Shown here in pieces: positions 32,480 through 43,032 of a stretch of 64,000 bases of DNA (positions are counted from its first letter, which is position 1; each line of letters opens with the position of its first letter). The DNA lies in the NCBI RefSeq assembly GCF_001577835.2, contig NC_029542.1, positions 3,400,819 to 3,464,818 of the forward strand, read 5' to 3'. A program made the position numbers and the translations under genes. This DNA comes from Coturnix japonica. Lineage: Eukaryota; Chordata; Aves; Galliformes; Phasianidae. The notes under the pieces are model-generated. The model was not told the origin of the DNA and ran no database searches. It saw only the letters and a program-made list of their open reading frames with translations.

Positions 32480-34290
32480 ACAGCTCACTGTTCCCTCCAG
32501 CAGAGCTGGGGGTCAATAGACAACCAGCCCAGCCCTCCCACACCAAGACCAGCCCCATTTACTGATCACCCCCTACCTGGGAGCATAAAGCACAGGATGG
32601 AGCCCAGGTAATGCTGGATCCCAGCAGCTTCAATGGCACAAACTCCAAACTGATCTGCAAAACAACCTGCAAACAAACACCTCCAGATATTGGGGTGCGG
32701 CCCCAGCCCACGTTGTGCTGCAACCTACAAGTGATGAGGTAATAGGGGCAGGTAGGGAGGGCACAGCCCTACAGCAAACCCTATAGCTGCCAAAGGCTCC
32801 CAATGGGGATATACCCCCCCACACCCCCCCAGCAGCCCCTCACCAGCTCCAACCCAACATTAATAACATCCAGGGAGCCCTTAAGCACTAATGGAGGCGA
32901 ATGGATCCATCAGTCCTTCACTGTGAGCCCCTGGGCCTCCCCCAAACCCCCTCTGCTCCGTCCTAATTAAAGCTCCTATATCAATTAAAGCCTCGGTGCC
33001 AATTAAAGCCTCTGCACCAGCTCAGGTTCATCTCCAGGTGCCTCCAGCTGGGGCTCACAGGTCACCATCCCATGAGCATTGTATCACCCTATATAGAGCA
33101 TTGTATCACCCTATATAGGCATAAGAGGGTCGTGACCCCCATATCAGCATATCACAAGGCAGCTGGGACATCATAGGACCCCTAAAGGGCCCCAAAAGAG
33201 GCTGAGCCCATTGGGGTGGGCTCTTAGAGCTCTGTGAACCCTAGACCCCCCCAACCATGGGTGCCCACAGCTATAGGGGCTATAGGGGTTCACCGCTGAC
33301 TCCCTATAGCCGCTCCAGGAATTGGGCTGTTTTGCATAATTTTGCATATTTTTGCATATCTCCTCCCCCTCATTATATACATTCCTTATATGGTAAATGG
33401 CCACGCCCCCTTCTCATTTAGCCCCGGCTCCATCCGCGGTCCTGCAGCGCCCCCTGCCGGCAGCACGGCGTATTGCAGGGGGTCTATGAACAACCCCCCC
33501 CTCCTTTTGGGGTGGGGGGCCTCCGAACAACACCTCCCCCCTTTTAGGGTGGGGGGACATGGGGACAAAGCGATGGTGGCGTCACATCCGTCCCTGATGG
33601 GGACATTGTTCTAAGGGAGCTTTAATTCTCTCCTTCAACAGCTGAGCCACAAATTGGGGGGGGGGCTCAGCAGATGGTGAATTGGGAATTAAAGCCCCCC
33701 CCACAGCTGGAGCCTTGAGCTCTACATGTCACCTCCCCCCCTCCCCATTGATCCCCACCCTAAAAGGGCTCGGGGACCAATAGACTGCTATGAGATGGGG
33801 GGGGGGAGTGGTTATGGGGTGTGGAGGGCCGCCCCCAAGGTGTTAGGGGGGGGGTCGGCCACCCCCTGCCCTATGCAGCCCAATGGGGGCTCTGCCTTCC
33901 CCCCCCCATCCCCATCTGCCGGAGGGGGGTTGAGGGCAGAGGGTCGTGGTGGTGATTAATGGGGTCTATCGCTCACTGTCCATAGGGGTGAGTTGCCCCC
34001 CCCCCCCCCCCAGCCCCCACCCAGCCATAACGAGCTGGAGGAATAATGAGCGGTGTCAGTCCACTTTTCATTGTGATGGAAAGTCATTACAGGAGTCACC
34101 GCTGGCGACAACGAGTCATGAATCACCCGCTCTGCTATGAAATTAAAATCGAATTGCCCACCCTCAACCCCCAGCTCTAAAGGGGGGGATAGAAAAAGGG
34201 GAGGGGGGGGGTCAGCCATGGGGCTGGGGGCTCCTCCCATCACTGAGCCCCTGTGTGGATGCAGCACACAACAGATGTATGGGGAACAGC
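32480..34290. other. Intergenic region where COPZ2 is expected; none seen
   Basis: In human COPZ2 lies here between NFE2L1 and CDK5RAP3. I found no coatomer zeta exon on either strand and no match to the miR-152 mature sequence. Content is mostly simple GC-rich DNA with three AATTAAAGC words at about 32963-33010. Confidence 0.55.
34030..34165. promoter_or_regulatory. Candidate conserved noncoding element
   Basis: A non-repetitive AT-balanced stretch with words such as 'gatggaaagtcattacagg' and 'gagtcatgaatcaccc' stands out between poly-C and poly-G simple DNA just past the CDK5RAP3 3' end. Function is only a guess from composition. Confidence 0.25.
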
Positions 34291-34296
34291 TGCAGC

Positions 34297-34302
34297 TTTA
34301 TT
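34297..34302 (-). terminator. CDK5RAP3: CDK5RAP3 polyadenylation signal
   Basis: AATAAA on the minus strand, about 100 bases past the CDK5RAP3 stop codon, marks a short 3' UTR. Confidence 0.75.
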
Positions 34303-34403
34303 CAGCAGCGCCCAGCCCCAGGCTGAAACCACGTTATTATATGGGAAACCACGTATATATTTGGGGAGGGGGCGGCAGGACCCCCCCCAGTGGGTGCTGC
34401 AGC

Positions 34404-37400
34404 TCATAGTGAGACCCCCATCAGGTGCACAGGGCGCCCGTTGTAACGCTTGGAGATGTCAGCTTCGATCTGTAACAGAAAGAAGTGAAGGGGAGGGGGA
34501 GAAATAGTGAGAGGAGGGGGCAGCCCTGTATGGACCCTCACCAGCTGCTGCAGCTCCCGGGTCCGCTCCTGTAGCTGGTCCAATTTAGGTTCCAGCAGCC
34601 CCTGCTCTGTCAGAGCATCGTGTTGTTTCTGTCTCAGCGTTTCCCTCTTGGCCAGCAGCAGCTCCGCTTGGTTCAGTTTCTGCTGCAGCATCTCGCTCAC
34701 ACGATCCACGTACCTGCAAGAAGGGAGAGCAGCCCCTGCTTCACCCCCAGGCTCATCCCCATCTCCAACAGCCCCCCCAGCTCCCCCATGTTTGCCCAGT
34801 GAAATCAATGAACCTGGGGGAGGCCAGGATGATGAAGAGATGCTGCATGCGCCGGGTGCTCAGCTGGTCCAGCAGCTCCCTGGTGTTGGCCAGCATCGTG
34901 CTCACACGGCTGCTGGTCTGGCCCTGCAGGATGGCAGGGGCCAGTTGGAATTGACTGGCAGATAAAACGTCGGCCTCCTCCTCCATCTCCACCAGGCGTT
35001 GGGCCAGGAACAGCTCCAGCTGTGGGGAAAAGGATGCTGTGGGGAGAGGGATGCTTGTGGGGATAGGGAACCTATGGGGAGAGGGATCCGTGGGGAGAGG
35101 GATGCTTGTGGGATAGGGATAAGGATCTGTGGGGATAGGGATAAGCAATGCCTGTGGGGATAGGGATAAGGATGCTGTGGGGCTAAGGATAAGGATGCTG
35201 TGGGGCTAAGGATAAGGATGCTGTGGGGCTAAGGATGCTGTGGGGCTAAGGATGCTGTGGGGCTAAGGATGCTGTGGGGCTAAGGATGCTGTGGGGACAA
35301 GGAATGCTGTGGGGACAAGGATTGCTGTGTGGGACAACGGATAAGGATGCTAGTGGGACGAGGATAAGGATGCTGTGGGGACAGGGATGAGGATGCTGTG
35401 GGGATAGGGATGAGGATGCTGTGGGGAAAAGCAAGGATAAGTTGCTGTGGGGCTGAGGATAAGGGTTGCTGTGGGGCTGAGGATTGCTGTGGGGACAGGG
35501 ATGCTTGGGGATAAGATGCTCGTGGGGACAAGGATGCTGTGGGAAGGGGCAGCCAGAACCCACCCTATATGGGGAGGGTGCCCAAACCATCCTGGTGCTG
35601 CTCACCTCCATGAGCTCATCGATGAACTGGTTCCGTGTGGCAGCATTCTCCAGCAGTGTCAGGGCATCAGAACCACGAGCAGCTGCTTTGGGGTCTGTGG
35701 GGGGGATCAGTGGGGTCAGCAGGGAAGGGAGCTGTGTGGTGTGTCCCCTTGTGACTGTGCTCACCCTCAGAGCCATCCTCCAACACTGTGATCTGTGCCC
35801 CATCACCTTCACCATCACCCCAGTCAATGGCATCGTCCTGCAGTCAAACACAGGGTGGCTGGTGATGGCAGGGAACCTACAAGACCCTCAAGACCCCAAC
35901 CCAGGTGTGAGGCCAGGCAGACAGTGCTCACCTGAGGGCTGGGCTCCACCACGATGCCCCAGTCGATCTCATTGTCCTGAGCTTCCCCACCTGCAGCATC
36001 ACCAATGGGCTCCAGTGTGAAGTCTCCCCAGTCAATCTGCACCAAAAAAAGGGGCAAAATGGGATCTTTAAAACCTAAAGGCCGTGGGTTCCCTTCCACC
36101 TGCATCAAACACCCCCAGCCCCGAGCATTGCAGCTCCGTACCGTGTCCTCCTTTGGTTGCTCTGGCACCACCTGAACCTCCGGCCGTTCCACCTTTGCTG
36201 GTTCAAAGCCCGTCCTCCATTCATACACTGTTGTGTTGCCTTTGCTCCCCACGTACCTCAACATGGGCACCACGGGCCCTTCTGAGCTGCCATAGGGACA
36301 CCAACAGCCTCTCTGTGTGCTGTGATATCCCCCTCCCCATTAGGGTGCTGTTGGGAGACCCCCATGGCCATCAACACACCCACCTGTGGCAAACAAACTC
36401 CACGCAGGCCTGATAGAGCTCAATGGCTTCAGAAAGGACACCAGCTCCTGCCCCAACCTTAGAGAGCAGCGAGGGCAGGTCCTGAACCAAAGCCAGCAGC
36501 TCCTGGCGCACGTTATTACCCTGCAGAGCAAGAAAGGAGACATTAGAACAGGGAAACACACAGCCAGTTATAGGGTTATAGGGTATATAGGTTATAGGGG
36601 GCTGGGGGGTCCCATAACAGCAAGCAGAGGACTCACAGTGATGCCATATTGTTTGCACGAGGCATAGAAACGCTCCCTTAGCTCAGCAGCTGCCAGCTGA
36701 CATTCGTCCTCACGTCGAGCCAGATCCTGCTGGGCCTGTTGGCAACGACTGATCTGCTTCCGTAGGGCAGGGATCTCATACGTCACGTTCCTTACCAGGA
36801 GGGCAGCGAGCTCAGCTATGGGGTATGGGGGGCCATAAGGACCATCACAGCTCATTATGGGCCCCCTGGGGCACTGGAAAACTATGGGGTGGGGATATGG
36901 GCTGTGGGGTGGGGATAGGGTGGCGCAGTGGGGATTATTGGGGTTGCGGGGGGGTATGGGGCTGCGGGTGGGGATTATGGGGCTGCAGGGTGGGGATATG
37001 GGGCTGTGGGGTGGGATATGGGGCTGTGGGGTGGGATTATGGGGCACTGAAGTGGGATTATGGGGTTAAAAGTGGGATTATGGGGCACTGGAGGGAGGTT
37101 ATGGGGCACAGGGGTGGGATTATATGGGCTACGGGGTGGATATAAGGGGCTATGGGGGGGGGATATAAGGGCTATGGGGTGAGGATATGGGGGAGCTGCA
37201 ATGATTCCCCTATGGCCCCCCATGGGGTACTTCAAACCCTTACAGCCATACCCAGATAGGTGTTGTCCTTCTCATAGAGGGCCACAATCTCCTGCCAGTC
37301 CTGAAGATGGGGAAGCAAAGAGTGAGGAGGACACGGATATAGATATATATAGGATAACACAGACATTGGGTACCCATATAACCCATAACAGGGTGACACA

Positions 37401-38555
37401 GACATGCAGGTACCCATATAACCCATATAACCCATATAACCCCATATAACTCACCTTCATGCGCTGGGATGAATACGCCAAAGAGATTCTTAGTGGAGGC
37501 CTCAGTGCTCTTAAGGATGTCCACAATGCGAAGGCAATGAGAGTAATGGATGGCTGCGCATGGAATAAAGGGGGATAAGCAGGGATGGGGGTTTTATAGG
37601 TGGATGTGGCAAGGTGGGGGGGTTATAAGGGGTAGGGGGGGGTATGAGGGGTTAATACGGGGGGCTATAGGGGGGTTATAAGGGGGTTAAGGGGGGGTAT
37701 ATGGTATGGGGTTATATGGGTATGGGGTGTTTAAGGGGTGACTATAGGGGGGCTATAAGGGGTTATGGGGGGGTATAAAAAGGGTTTATGGGGGGTTAAA
37801 GGGGTTTATGGGGGGGTGTTATAAGGGGTGGGAGGGGTTATGAGGGGGGTGTATAGGGTTATAGGGGGCTTTTATAAGTTTATTGAAGGGGGGTTATAAG
37901 GGGATGGGGGGGGTTATATGGGGTTATATGGGGGATATAGGGTTATGGGGGGTTATATGGGGTTATGGGGGGTTATAAGGTTAATGGGGGGTTATAAAGA
38001 GATACAAATAGGGCTGAGGATTTACTTGGGAGGGGAGTTTAATAAGGGCGGGACTAACTATGGAGATTGGGGGCGAGATTATAAGGGAGCTAGGGAGAGA
38101 GGGTCTGTCGGCCATGTTTCCCTTACCGGTGCCCTCCAATAACCGTGTGATCTCCTCATGTTCGGGCATATCCCTCAACGCAGCCTCTATCTTATTCCTG
38201 ACGGTGCTCAGCTGAGCCTGCCAACGTAGGCCGCAATGGCGCCGGTCCACCAGCCAATCTAATATAGGGGGAGAGGAGGAGAGGGGGATGAATAGGTGCG
38301 ATATAACGGGAAGGCGTAGGCCGCGTAGGCCGCGTAGGCCGCGTAGGCCGCGTAGGCCGCGTAGGCCGCGTAGGCCGCGTAGGCCGCGTAGGCCGCGTAG
38401 GCCGCGTAGGCCGCTCACCGAGCAGTTTGCCGGTCTGGATATCGATGGGCACATGGCGATAATCCCCCGTTGAGGCCTAAAGGAAACGGAGAGGGAACGG
38501 TGTGACCGGATTTAACCTCTGACCTTTGACCTCCGGTACCGTTGCCCACCTGCAT
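34404..38555 (-). CDS. CDK5RAP3: CDK5RAP3 (C53/LZAP), UFMylation and ER-phagy adaptor
   Basis: Fourteen coding exons are placed: 38550-38555 (Met-Gln), 38419-38476, 38127-38258, 37455-37553, 37252-37300, 36637-36815, 36384-36520, 36142-36286, 35932-36036, 35765-35837, 35606-35694, 34814-35019, 34542-34713 and 34404-34469. The protein would be about 505 residues (human 506). CDK5RAP3 works with UFL1 and DDRGK1 in modifying ER-bound ribosomes with UFM1. The N-terminal part has HVPIDIQTGKLL...DWLVDRRHC and later SCKQYGIT. The middle loop holds three IDWG motifs (IDWGDF, IDWGIV, IDWGDG), known to bind UFM1 and ATG8 proteins. The C-terminal coiled region ends in ISKRYNGRPVHLMG. Exon 4 changes frame between LFG and YSSQRMK, while both splice borders keep the expected phase, so a small indel is present. 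It is probably an assembly error. Confidence 0.95.
35033..35545. repeat. GGATGCTGTGGGG-type minisatellite in CDK5RAP3 intron 11
   Basis: Repeated units of GGATGCTGTGGGGATAGGGAT and GCTGTGGGGCTAA fill most of the intron. The G-rich strand is plus, so the transcript is C-rich. Confidence 0.9.
36885..37190. repeat. GATATGGGGCTGTGGGGTGG minisatellite in CDK5RAP3 intron 5
   Basis: Units related to GGGGCTGTGGGGTGGGATAT, G-rich on the plus strand. This is the same family as the arrays near 39.0-40.0 kb. Confidence 0.88.
37600..38005. repeat. G-rich TTATAGGGGGG low-complexity tract in CDK5RAP3 intron 3
   Basis: Loose repeats of GGGGTTATAAGGGG and GGGGGCTATA, G-rich on the plus strand, about 400 bases. 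Confidence 0.85.
38314..38413. repeat. GCGTAGGCC nonamer array, about 11 copies, at a splice donor
   Basis: A regular 9-base CpG-containing repeat in CDK5RAP3 intron 2. It begins within six bases of the exon 2 donor (GTGAGC on the minus strand). Confidence 0.97.
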
Positions 38556-38870
38556 CCCGCCCGCCGGGCGCCGTTCGCCGCCGCTTCCGCTTTTCAAGCC
38601 CCGCCCCCTGTCTCAGCCAATCCTCGCCGAGCACGCTACGGCGCAGCCAATCCAGACGAGCCGTGCTCCGTAAGTCCCGCCCCGCTTCCAATCAGAAAGA
38701 CGCACACGGAGGGCTATGCCACGCGCCGCTCCTTCGATTGGTGGAGAGGAGACAGCGCTCAACCAATGGGAGCAGAGAGCTGGAGGGGGGCGGGACATAG
38801 CAGATAAACAAGGGGGGGCTGCGCATGCGCAATGCGAGGGCTGAGCCGCTTCCCATTGGGGTCCCCATTA
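38550..38870 (-). promoter_or_regulatory. CDK5RAP3: CDK5RAP3 promoter, multi-CCAAT with perfect NRF1 palindrome
   Basis: CpG-rich DNA upstream of the CDK5RAP3 start has CCAAT boxes near 38617, 38646, 38688 and 38761 and an inverted one near 38737. The 12-base palindrome TGCGCATGCGCA lies at 38820-38831 and is the consensus site for nuclear respiratory factor 1 (not NFE2L1). The boxes are seen; binding is inferred. Confidence 0.75.
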
Positions 38871-38984
38871 GAGCTGACCCCATTGAACACAGCCCCATAG
38901 CGCCCCATTGCCAACATGGCGACCCTACAGCGCCCCTATGGGGCACGGGCAGCTGATGAACCCATGAGCTGCGGCCATATATCC

Positions 38985-39400
38985 CCCCCCAACCCCCCTA
39001 TAAGGCCCTGCCATGTCCCCATAGACCCACATATCCACCCCATAGACCCACATATCCACCCCATAGACCCACCCCATATCCCCACCCCATAGCCCATATC
39101 CCCACTCTATAGCCCCATATCTCCACCCTATAGCCCCATATTTCCCACCCCACACCCCATATCCCTACCCCATAGCCCATATCCCCACCCCATAGCCCCA
39201 TATCCCCACCCCATAGCCCATATCCCCACCCCATAGCCCATATATCCACCCTATAGCCCCATATATCCCACCCTACACCCCATATCCCCACCCCATAGCC
39301 CATATCCCCACCCCATAGCTCCATATTTCCCACCTCACACCCCATATCCCCACCCCATAGCCCGTATATCCACCCCATAGCCCCACCCTGTAGCTCATAT
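38985..39400. repeat. CCATAGCCCATATCCCCACC minisatellite (left arm)
   Basis: About 20 copies of a 19-21 base unit, C-rich on the plus strand, upstream of CDK5RAP3. The unit is the reverse complement of the array at 39783-40005. Confidence 0.95.
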
Positions 39401-39782
39401 ATCCCCATTCTGTTCACCTCACTCCATTCTTCCTCCTGCCCCCCTCCCCCTGCACTCCCATATCCCACCATGACCCCATTGGGATATTATGGGGTCACCT
39501 CCCCACCTGTTATAGGTTATTATATGGGGCTGCTTCCCACCTGTTATAGGGTTGGGGGGTTCCTCCCCATTCCCCCCCCCCGGGCTCAGCCACCACTTCC
39601 CTGTTATGAATATTCATGTTGGCTCTTGGCCCGGCCCCATATTTGCTCAAGCAGGTTTTGCTCTCGGGTTCACCTTGACTCGGATCAGTGGGGCAGCAGC
39701 GGGTGGCCAGGCCCCATATTATCCCATATTATCCCATAGGCCACAGTGTGGGGCAGGAGACTCAGGTAGGGCATCATATGGG

Positions 39783-40005
39783 CTATGGGGTGGTGAGGAT
39801 ATGGGGTTGGGGTGGGATATGGGGCTATGGGGTGGGATATGGGGCTATGGGGTGGGGATATGGGGTATGGGGGGGATATGGGGTATGGGGTGGATTATAC
39901 GGGCTATGGGGTGGGGAATTATGGGGATATGGGGTGGGAATTGGGGGTATGGGGTGGGATATATGGGCTATGGGGTGGGGATATGGGGATAGGGGTGGGA
40001 GTGGG
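39783..40005. repeat. GGTGGGGATATGGGCTATGG minisatellite (right arm)
   Basis: About 11 copies of a 19-21 base unit, G-rich on the plus strand, facing the array at 38985 across about 380 bases of unique sequence. Confidence 0.95.
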
Positions 40006-40164
40006 GTGGCTGCAGACCCAGTGTGGTGCAAACATCCAAGCCAAGCTGGGGGGGGCTTCCTATGGGGGAAGATATAGACCCCCCTATTTGCTGGGGGTCT
40101 ATGGGATGTGGTGGCCTTTCCTTTATTGCTGATAGGCGAGAATGTTGGGGGCAGAGCTGGGTTG

Positions 40165-40445
40165 TGGGGTGGGGTATTTGGGTCTAATGGGGGTATTTGG
40201 ATCTATGGGGGTATTGGGTCTGATGGGGGTATTGGATCTATGGGGTATTGGATTCTATGGGGGTATTGGAATTATGGGGGTATTGATCTAACGGGCTATT
40301 GATCTATGGGGGTATAGGGACTTGGGTATTGGATCTATGGGAATATTGGAATGCTATGGGGTATTGGATCTATGGGGTATTGGATCTATGGGGATATGGA
40401 TCTTATGGGGGTATTGGATCTAGTGGGGTATTGAATCTATGGGGT
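40165..40445. repeat. GGATCTATGGGGTATT minisatellite, dispersed copy
   Basis: About 16 degenerate copies of the unit found in NFE2L1 intron 2 at 26743 and 28372, here just upstream of PRR15L. The right flank at about 40436-40500 also matches the right flank of the 26743 array. Confidence 0.92.
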
Positions 40446-40553
40446 CAATGGTGGCCACCATATAAGGGTGTGGTTGTGACCCCTCCCCTTGGGGCTCCTA
40501 GCAAACTACAATAGGGAGGGGCACCACATAAAACTGGGTTTATGGCATCACCG

Positions 40554-40633
40554 NNNNNNNNNNNNNNNNNNNNNNNNNNNNNNNNNNNNNNNNNNNNNNN
40601 NNNNNNNNNNNNNNNNNNNNNNNNNNNNNNNNN
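40554..40633. other. Assembly gap (80 N) with duplicated flanks
   Basis: The words 'gggaggggcacc' and 'aaaactgggtttatggcatc' occur on both sides of the gap, within 40510-40553 and 40634-40675. This suggests overlapping contigs or a short tandem duplication. Confidence 0.95.
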
Positions 40634-40709
40634 AGGGAGGGGCACCATAAAACTGGGTTTATGGCATCACATCCCCTTATAGGATTTCCCTGTTCCCTGC
40701 CCCATAGCG

Positions 40710-41000
40710 ATGGCTGAGCCCCACAGCTGGTGGAAGCTGACCTTCCTAAGGAAGCGTCAATCCACACCCAAGGTTCTGTACGACAGCCCCGACATTCACG
40801 CGAGCGACGGCCCCGAAGATCCGACCCCAAAAGGAACAAAGGATTTTCCAGCTCGATTGGAGAAAATGGTGGAGAAAAACCCTAAAGGGAAACACGTCAA
40901 AGTTTCCAATTCCGGAAGGTTTAAAGAGAAGAAGAAAATCAGAGCGACTTTGGCTGACAACCCCGCGTTGTGTGGGGACAGCGAGAGGGATGAGAAATGA
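40710..41000 (+). CDS. PRR15L: PRR15L, proline-rich 15-like protein
   Basis: A single coding exon encodes 96 residues, near the size of human PRR15L (about 100). The start follows TAG|CG within a good acceptor context, which fits a noncoding upstream exon. Conserved blocks are [18 protein letters not shown] near the N-terminus and the basic segment [18 protein letters not shown] near residues 60-80. These are shared with PRR15 and PRR15L, and synteny decides for PRR15L. The biochemical role of this small family is not established. It is transcribed divergently from CDK5RAP3, as in human. The upstream region is nearly all minisatellite and an 80-N gap, so the promoter cannot be placed. Confidence 0.93.
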   Translation: MAEPHSWWKLTFLRKRQSTPKVLYDSPDIHASDGPEDPTPKGTKDFPARLEKMVEKNPKGKHVKVSNSGRFKEKKKIRATLADNPALCGDSERDEK

Positions 41001-41517
41001 GGTTATGGGGTGATTTGGGTCCGTCCTGCCCCTATTTGGCCCCATAAGTGCTGCCCCATTGATATGAAGGAGCTGCACCCCCCCCCCAACCCCACAACTG
41101 ATGGCACTTTGTTAAGGAACCAGATTTATATAGGACTTTATTTAAGGACAAAGCAAGATTCCTATTGAACTCAGCCCCAATAGGGGCACTCGGTGACCAA
41201 AGGGGAATTAATGGGGTCAGGGTATAACCCCAATAGGGCTCATCCCTTTGCTGTGCTATGGGGCGGCCCAGGACTCAATGGGGACCCTTCACTTTGTGCT
41301 ATAGGGCCGACACCAAGACAAAGCTCTGCTCAACCCCAAAAGCCTGAAGAATTATAATAGGACTCAATGGGGACCATGGGATCCCCTATACTTTGTGTTA
41401 TAGGGCCGACAGCAGCACAAAGCTCCGCTCAACCCCAAAAGCCTGAAGAATTGTAATAGGATCTGCTGATGTTTGCACTGCTGGATTAAATATAGGGTTA
41501 AATATGGGCTGTTATCC
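41001..41517 (+). other. PRR15L: PRR15L 3' flank with a tandem duplication
   Basis: Two similar segments, about 110-bp period, share 'agctctgctcaaccccaaa' and 'agcctgaagaatt' at about 41300-41465. No good AATAAA is seen; ATTAAA near 41485 is a possible polyadenylation signal. Confidence 0.6.
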
Positions 41518-42064
41518 CATGGGGGGTATGGGGTATGGGGTATGGGATATGGGATATGGGATATGGGGTATGGGATATGGGATATGGGATATGGGATATG
41601 GGATATGGGATATGGGATATGGGATATGGGATATGGGATATGGGATATGGGATATGGGGATATGGGATATGGGATGTGGGATATGGGATGTGGGATATGG
41701 GATGTGGGATATGGGATGTGGGATATGGGATGTGGGATATGGGATATGGGATATGGGGATGTGGGATGTGGGATATGGGATGTGGGATATGGGATATGGG
41801 GATATGGGATATGGGGATATGGGATATAGGATATGAGGATATGGGATATGGGATATGGGGATATGGGATATGGGATATGGGATATGGGATATGGGATGTG
41901 GGATATGGGATGTGGGATATGGGGTATGGGGATATGGGATATGGGATATGGGATATGGGATATGGGATATGGGATATGGGGATATGGGATATGGGATATG
42001 GGGTATGGGGATATGGGATATGGGGATATGGGATATGGGATATGGGATATGGGATATGGGATAT
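41518..42064. repeat. ATGGGAT heptamer array, about 545 bp, ending at a contig join
   Basis: About 75 copies of GGGATAT with interspersed GGGATGT and GGGGATAT variants, ending at a single N at 42065. Confidence 0.97.
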
Positions 42065-42065
42065 N
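42065..42065. other. Single-N contig join
   Basis: One N ends the heptamer array. Genes expected here (PNPO and the SP2 3' exons) are absent, so real sequence is probably missing at this point. Confidence 0.9.
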
Positions 42066-42925
42066 AGGAACTCAGGGATGTGGCCGGGATGGGGGGCTGG
42101 AAAGAAGAAGATGGGGTCAGCGTCAGCAAGCACTGGGGGCAGCAGGGAGAGAGGAGGAGGAGGAGGATCTGATGGGTGAGTGGGATCTGATGGATGAGTG
42201 GGATCTGATGGGTGAGCAAACAGGTCGTTGCATAGAGGGGATGTGGGCAGAGAGAAGGTGGCAGCGCAACAATGGGAGGGGAAGTGCTAAGCCAAAGGTG
42301 AGGGCAGCTCTCTGACAGCATGGAGATACACACAGGTCCTTCTCGTCCTTAAGAAAACCAGGCTTTGCTTTGTGGAGCCAGCAGGTCCTACCGGTCCCCT
42401 ACGGCCCGGCCGATATTGTGGCACAGCACAGACAGCAGCAATATCTGTGTCATCTCCTGACACTCATCACAAAGCAGCAATTAAAAACCCCCTTAAAAGC
42501 TACCCCAGTGATGACAGCTGTCCACTGCAAGGTTCTAAACCACACCGGGACCATGTTTTATGCTGACATCGTTTAATCATGCAAGAAACAACAGCTTCTG
42601 AGTGCAAAACCCAGCCTGGACTGCTGCTGGTTCTTGTAAGGAGAGAAACCACCGAACGGCAGCAGGTCTTTCTGGATCACAAAGCAGATAAACCTCCCTC
42701 AGACCTGACTCCCATCAGCTCCCTGCAGCTCCCAGCTCTGGGCTGGGGATGATTTGCCAGCACAGGGAAGGCAGAGCTGCCATAGGGACGTGAAGAGATG
42801 GGAGACTGAAGTGCACTGGGGCTGTCTGTGGCTCACAAGCCTGGGGCTGTGTCTGGTTCTTTTTGGTTTAAGGCAGACGCTTGTTCCACATGAGCTGGGT
42901 TGGCTCTGAGGGAGCTAAGCTGGAT
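42066..42925. other. Sequence after the contig join, probably SP2 intron
   Basis: No zinc-finger exon or pyridoxamine-phosphate oxidase exon is visible on either strand. Confidence 0.5.
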
Positions 42926-42930
42926 AGAAC

Positions 42931-43032
42931 CCCAGGCAGCCTGAGCTGGTGGGAGGCAACCAACCCACAGCAGGGGAGTTGGAACTGATTATCTTTAAGG
43001 TTCCCTTCAACCCAAGCCGTGCTGTGATTCCA
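42931..43032 (+). mobile_element. CR1 LINE 3'-end fragment
   Basis: The words 'ggcagcctgagctggtggg', 'ggttcccttcaacccaa' and 'gctgtgattcc' follow the standard order of the CR1 3' end. The 5' portion is missing, as in most avian CR1 copies, and the usual terminal ATTCTATG repeat has decayed. It is inside SP2, antisense to it. Confidence 0.85.

Noticed and set aside
32555-32830. Possible COPZ2 exon in the NFE2L1-CDK5RAP3 interval
   Set aside because: Short minus-strand frames do not resemble coatomer zeta and lack consistent splice phase.
38192-38473. Arg-Pro-Thr or Arg-Arg-Pro repeat peptide
   Set aside because: Translation of the 9-base GCGTAGGCC array within a CDK5RAP3 intron.
41518-42064. 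Interstitial telomere repeat
   Set aside because: The unit is ATGGGAT, seven bases, and never TTAGGG.
41498-42333. Long reading frames on both strands rich in ISHIPYP or GIWDMGY
   Set aside because: They are translations of the ATGGGAT heptamer array, open in several frames at once.
42370-42576. Short plus-strand frame just right of the contig join, considered as PNPO or an SP2 finger
   Set aside because: No FMN-binding or zinc-ligand residues; no similarity that I recognise.
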